Source: Chlorokybus atmophyticus (lineage: Eukaryota > Streptophyta > Chlorokybophyceae > Chlorokybales > Chlorokybaceae). Taken from it: a stretch of DNA of 49,810 bases. Numbering within the stretch: the stretch's first letter is position 1; every line of letters starts with the position of its first letter. The position numbers and the translations under genes were made by a program. This document shows, piece by piece, positions 47,403 through 49,810 of the stretch. The stretch spans positions 46,482 through 96,291 of the forward strand of contig RHPI01000732.1 of assembly GCA_009103225.1 (NCBI GenBank), given 5' to 3'. The notes beneath the pieces are model-generated. The model saw nothing but the letters and a program-made list of their open reading frames with translations. It was not told the origin of the DNA and did not search any database.

Positions 47403-48083
47403 TGCTGATGGTTGCTTGTCGTTGTTACTGTTGTGGTATCTCTTGCTGCAGAACAACTAGGAGTTCTATTTCTGCAAGACAAGCTTGTTCAGTACCAGTG
47501 AAAGCAGAGAAAAAGGGAGAGAAAATTAGCACACGCGCGTGCAAGTGAATGTTGCAACGATTGACTTTCGATGACGACTTTGAACATGACTTCCTGATGA
47601 CTTTCTATTTACTAAGACGGCATTAACGACTGCAAACAAGCATCAGCATGTCAGGCATCCACTTGACAGTGTGAGCGTTGAATTGTTGCCCTCAAGACAA
47701 TGTGGCAACTGGCATGTTGCCATGCGTTATCAATGCAACACTCAGACTCTCAGCAACGTATTTGTCCGCAGCGCATTGCTGCAGGGTGCATTGCAGCCTG
47801 CCAGTTGTTCGGTTGGCGCAGCTCACCTTGTAACTATGACACCAGAACAGAGAACAAGACACCACGGCTAGGCAGACAGCAGCAGGGCATTTCCTTGTTG
47901 AAAGAAGAAATCCAAACCACAACGGGCGATCTTGCAGACAGGTGGCGCCATGGGGATCACAACAACGGGGACTGGGGGAGGGGAGGGGGGGGAGGATCGC
48001 CCACTCCGTGAGTACCTGCAAACCAGTGTGGTTGTCCACGCAAGTGTAGCCCCCTGCATGCCGCACCGTCGCCACAGCCTTAA

Positions 48084-48115
<32 letters not shown>

Positions 48116-48564
48116 CGGCAGCTGCAACCTCGACTGTGCTGCTGACGCGGTTCACTGAACCCGCGACATGTCTCTTGCAAACCTGGCTCATTACCTGATC
48201 AGGTCGGCGATCACTGAGCCTTCGAGAGCAAACAGATGCAAAGGGGGACGCAACGGCCAGGCTTACAAAGTGCAAAGTGAGGTTGCTGAGTTCGAGAAAT
48301 GAGGTTGCATGTCTACTTGCGTTGGTGCATGCGGGCATGGCTGAGGCCGCCGCCTCCGGCGGTGAGGCGAGAGCAGGAGTAGGCGGGAAGGCGGCGTCAG
48401 CCGTAGCGGAGAGGGACCTTGAGTGCAAGGACGATGGGGAGCGGCATGGGCACCTACAAGCTGGGGGTGCCGGCCCGCCCCTGGACGGAGCAGCTCGGCA
48501 ACCTGCCTGAGCACTCGCGTCTACAGCAATGCTCATCCGGATTTCACCGCCGTGTTTGTCTACC
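47403..48564. other. Upstream of SCAR, no supported gene
   Basis: Likely SCAR promoter and 5' UTR, and possibly a missing first exon. An acceptor-like ttctgcag on the minus strand at about 47445-47452 would splice in frame before the chosen Met. A (GCC)n-type run occurs at about 48085-48115. The Arg/Ala-rich frames across it on the minus strand look like low-complexity artefacts. Confidence 0.45.
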
Positions 48565-49810
48565 TAGTTAGAGACAAGGGGGGGCAAAGGCGGGGCTGCT
48601 ATGCATCAGATCAGGTTCAAGGAAGCCTACCTGAAGCCTTTCGCTGAGTTGTCAGGCCGCGAGCTCAAACTGCCCTCAGACCGGGTGGAGCTCGTCAGCA
48701 GCACCGCCTGGCATAAGAAGGACGCCAGCAAGGTCTTCGTCCGTGCCTGACGGCATGCGCTGCTGAGGGGAAAGCGTATGGGCAACTACGAGCTCGACTT
48801 GGACGCCATCGACAAGGATTATCCCGCCGCGCACCGATTGTTGGCAAGCGACACTTACGTTGCTTGCCGTTATCTTAAGTTTGAATGTTAGAGTTTGAAT
48901 TTGCACACGGCCACCCGACCTGGTGCTTTGGTGCAGTATGTGCTGTTGCAGGCGCCTGTTTACTTGCGTGTGCTGATCTTACATGTGTCATATGCATGGG
49001 CATGAACAGTGGCATGTGTTCTGTGTGTATATTTTTTTGTGTACGCTTCCTCAGGTTTGTTGCATGCAGTTGAAGATGAAAGCACGAGGGGCCGGATGGC
49101 TTGAAAACCCCGAAATGTTGGATGATCAGGTTACCCCTGAATGGGCCATGAAAAACAGCAATTTTCTTGTGACAGATGATAAACCCTCAATGGGCATGTA
49201 AAAAGAGGATCACGGCAGACATGTTACAGGTAGCTTGCTCGCATACAGAGCTCTTTCGCAGAGAAAAGAGCGCCAGCTATGTTCGGGTGACTGTCGCACA
49301 AGGCGTTAAGCTTCGCGCTGTTGTCTTCTTGAACAATTACGGTACTCGCTGTATGCATTCAGATGTCCCGCTTGCTTATACAGCGTAGTATGTGCATGTG
49401 GCTTGCACACAAAGTCAAATTGCTGAATGCTTGCGATGAGGTTGTTTAAGGAGGGAGCGATTGCTCGTGTTCATCGCCAGGCTCTTGGCACTAATGTGGT
49501 GAGTTGCTGTTCAATAATTGTGCTTGATCAATGCTAAGCCGGTGGTGAAACCTCACCATTGCATGCAACCTTGCACAGCATGTTCTGAGCATGGTTAAGA
49601 AAAACAGCACGCCAGTTCCAGCCCGAGCCAAGCAAGAGTACTCAAGCACATTAGTGTGCTAACAGTAGTCACCATTCAGATGAGTCACATAGTTCCTTTA
49701 CCAATTGTTTGAAGGGTTAATGAGCTTGACATTGGCAAGGTAACAACCCGCTGGTCGAGGATGGAGCTACCCCCCATCGCTTGTAGTTCGTTTGAAGTGG
49801 TGCCCCCCCC
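48565..49810 (+). other. Unrecognised, possibly coding segments at right end
   Basis: Plus-strand frames at 48601-48750 (FKEAYLKPFAELSGRELKLP), about 48770-48890 (GNYELDLDAIDKDYP), 49062-49201 (GAGWLENPEMLDDQVTPEW) and about 49200-49388 have protein-like composition but end in stops. An exon-like piece at about 49436-49500 (LFKEGAIARVHRQALGTN) is followed by gtgagt. They could be exons of a gene running off the window or pieces of a decayed element. I recognise no family. The window ends in poly-C. Confidence 0.3.

Overview
This window is nuclear DNA of a eukaryote. Genes are split by many short GT-AG introns (a few GC-AG), there are no bacterial operons, and the gene content is plant-like: an L-galactose dehydrogenase of the plant ascorbate pathway, a SWR1/PIE1-type remodeller with HSA, SNF2 and SANT parts, and a SCAR/WAVE protein with a plant-style C-terminal VCA tail. 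The best guess is a green-lineage alga, perhaps a streptophyte or early-branching green alga. The species cannot be named from the sequence. The window begins in a G homopolymer, ends in a C homopolymer and holds an N inside a poly-G run, so it looks like a draft contig.

Layout. 1-2690: repeat-rich DNA with no supported gene. 2692-4928 (+): L-galactose dehydrogenase, 5 exons. 5349-12483 (-): 5-oxoprolinase, 28 exons, tail-to-tail with the former. 12689-16312: a decayed pogo/Tigger-type DNA transposon with a second TIR element nested inside its left terminal repeat. 17947-19306 (+): guanylate kinase, 4 exons. 20706-31664 (-): an ~11-kb Ty3/gypsy retrotransposon. 31709-33535 (-): a decayed second reverse transcriptase. 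34216-43588 (+): the SWR1/PIE1 ATPase, about 23 exons. 44412-47402 (-): SCAR/WAVE, 9 exons. 47403-49810: no gene recognised.

Exon models were built by hand from splice sites, phase and family similarity. For L-galactose dehydrogenase, 5-oxoprolinase, guanylate kinase and SCAR every junction closes in frame. The SWR1/PIE1 model has one unresolved junction near 42590.

The most interesting object is the retrotransposon. Between its aspartic protease and its reverse transcriptase lies a long open frame encoding a C5-cytosine DNA methyltransferase domain of DNMT3/DRM flavour. The element also has an unusual split-repeat layout. Reading its coding strand, the order is repeat B', internal genes, repeat A', repeat B, repeat A, and the whole is bounded by the 5-bp duplication GTTAG. 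Gag, RT and integrase carry stops and frameshifts, while the methyltransferase core remains open. Retrotransposons that captured cytosine methyltransferases are known from dinoflagellates and the charophyte Klebsormidium. This copy looks like another member of that phenomenon.

The cellular genes have no common operon-like logic. Still, the adjacent ascorbate-pathway enzyme and glutathione-cycle enzyme, and the adjacent chromatin remodeller and actin regulator, are worth checking for conserved linkage.
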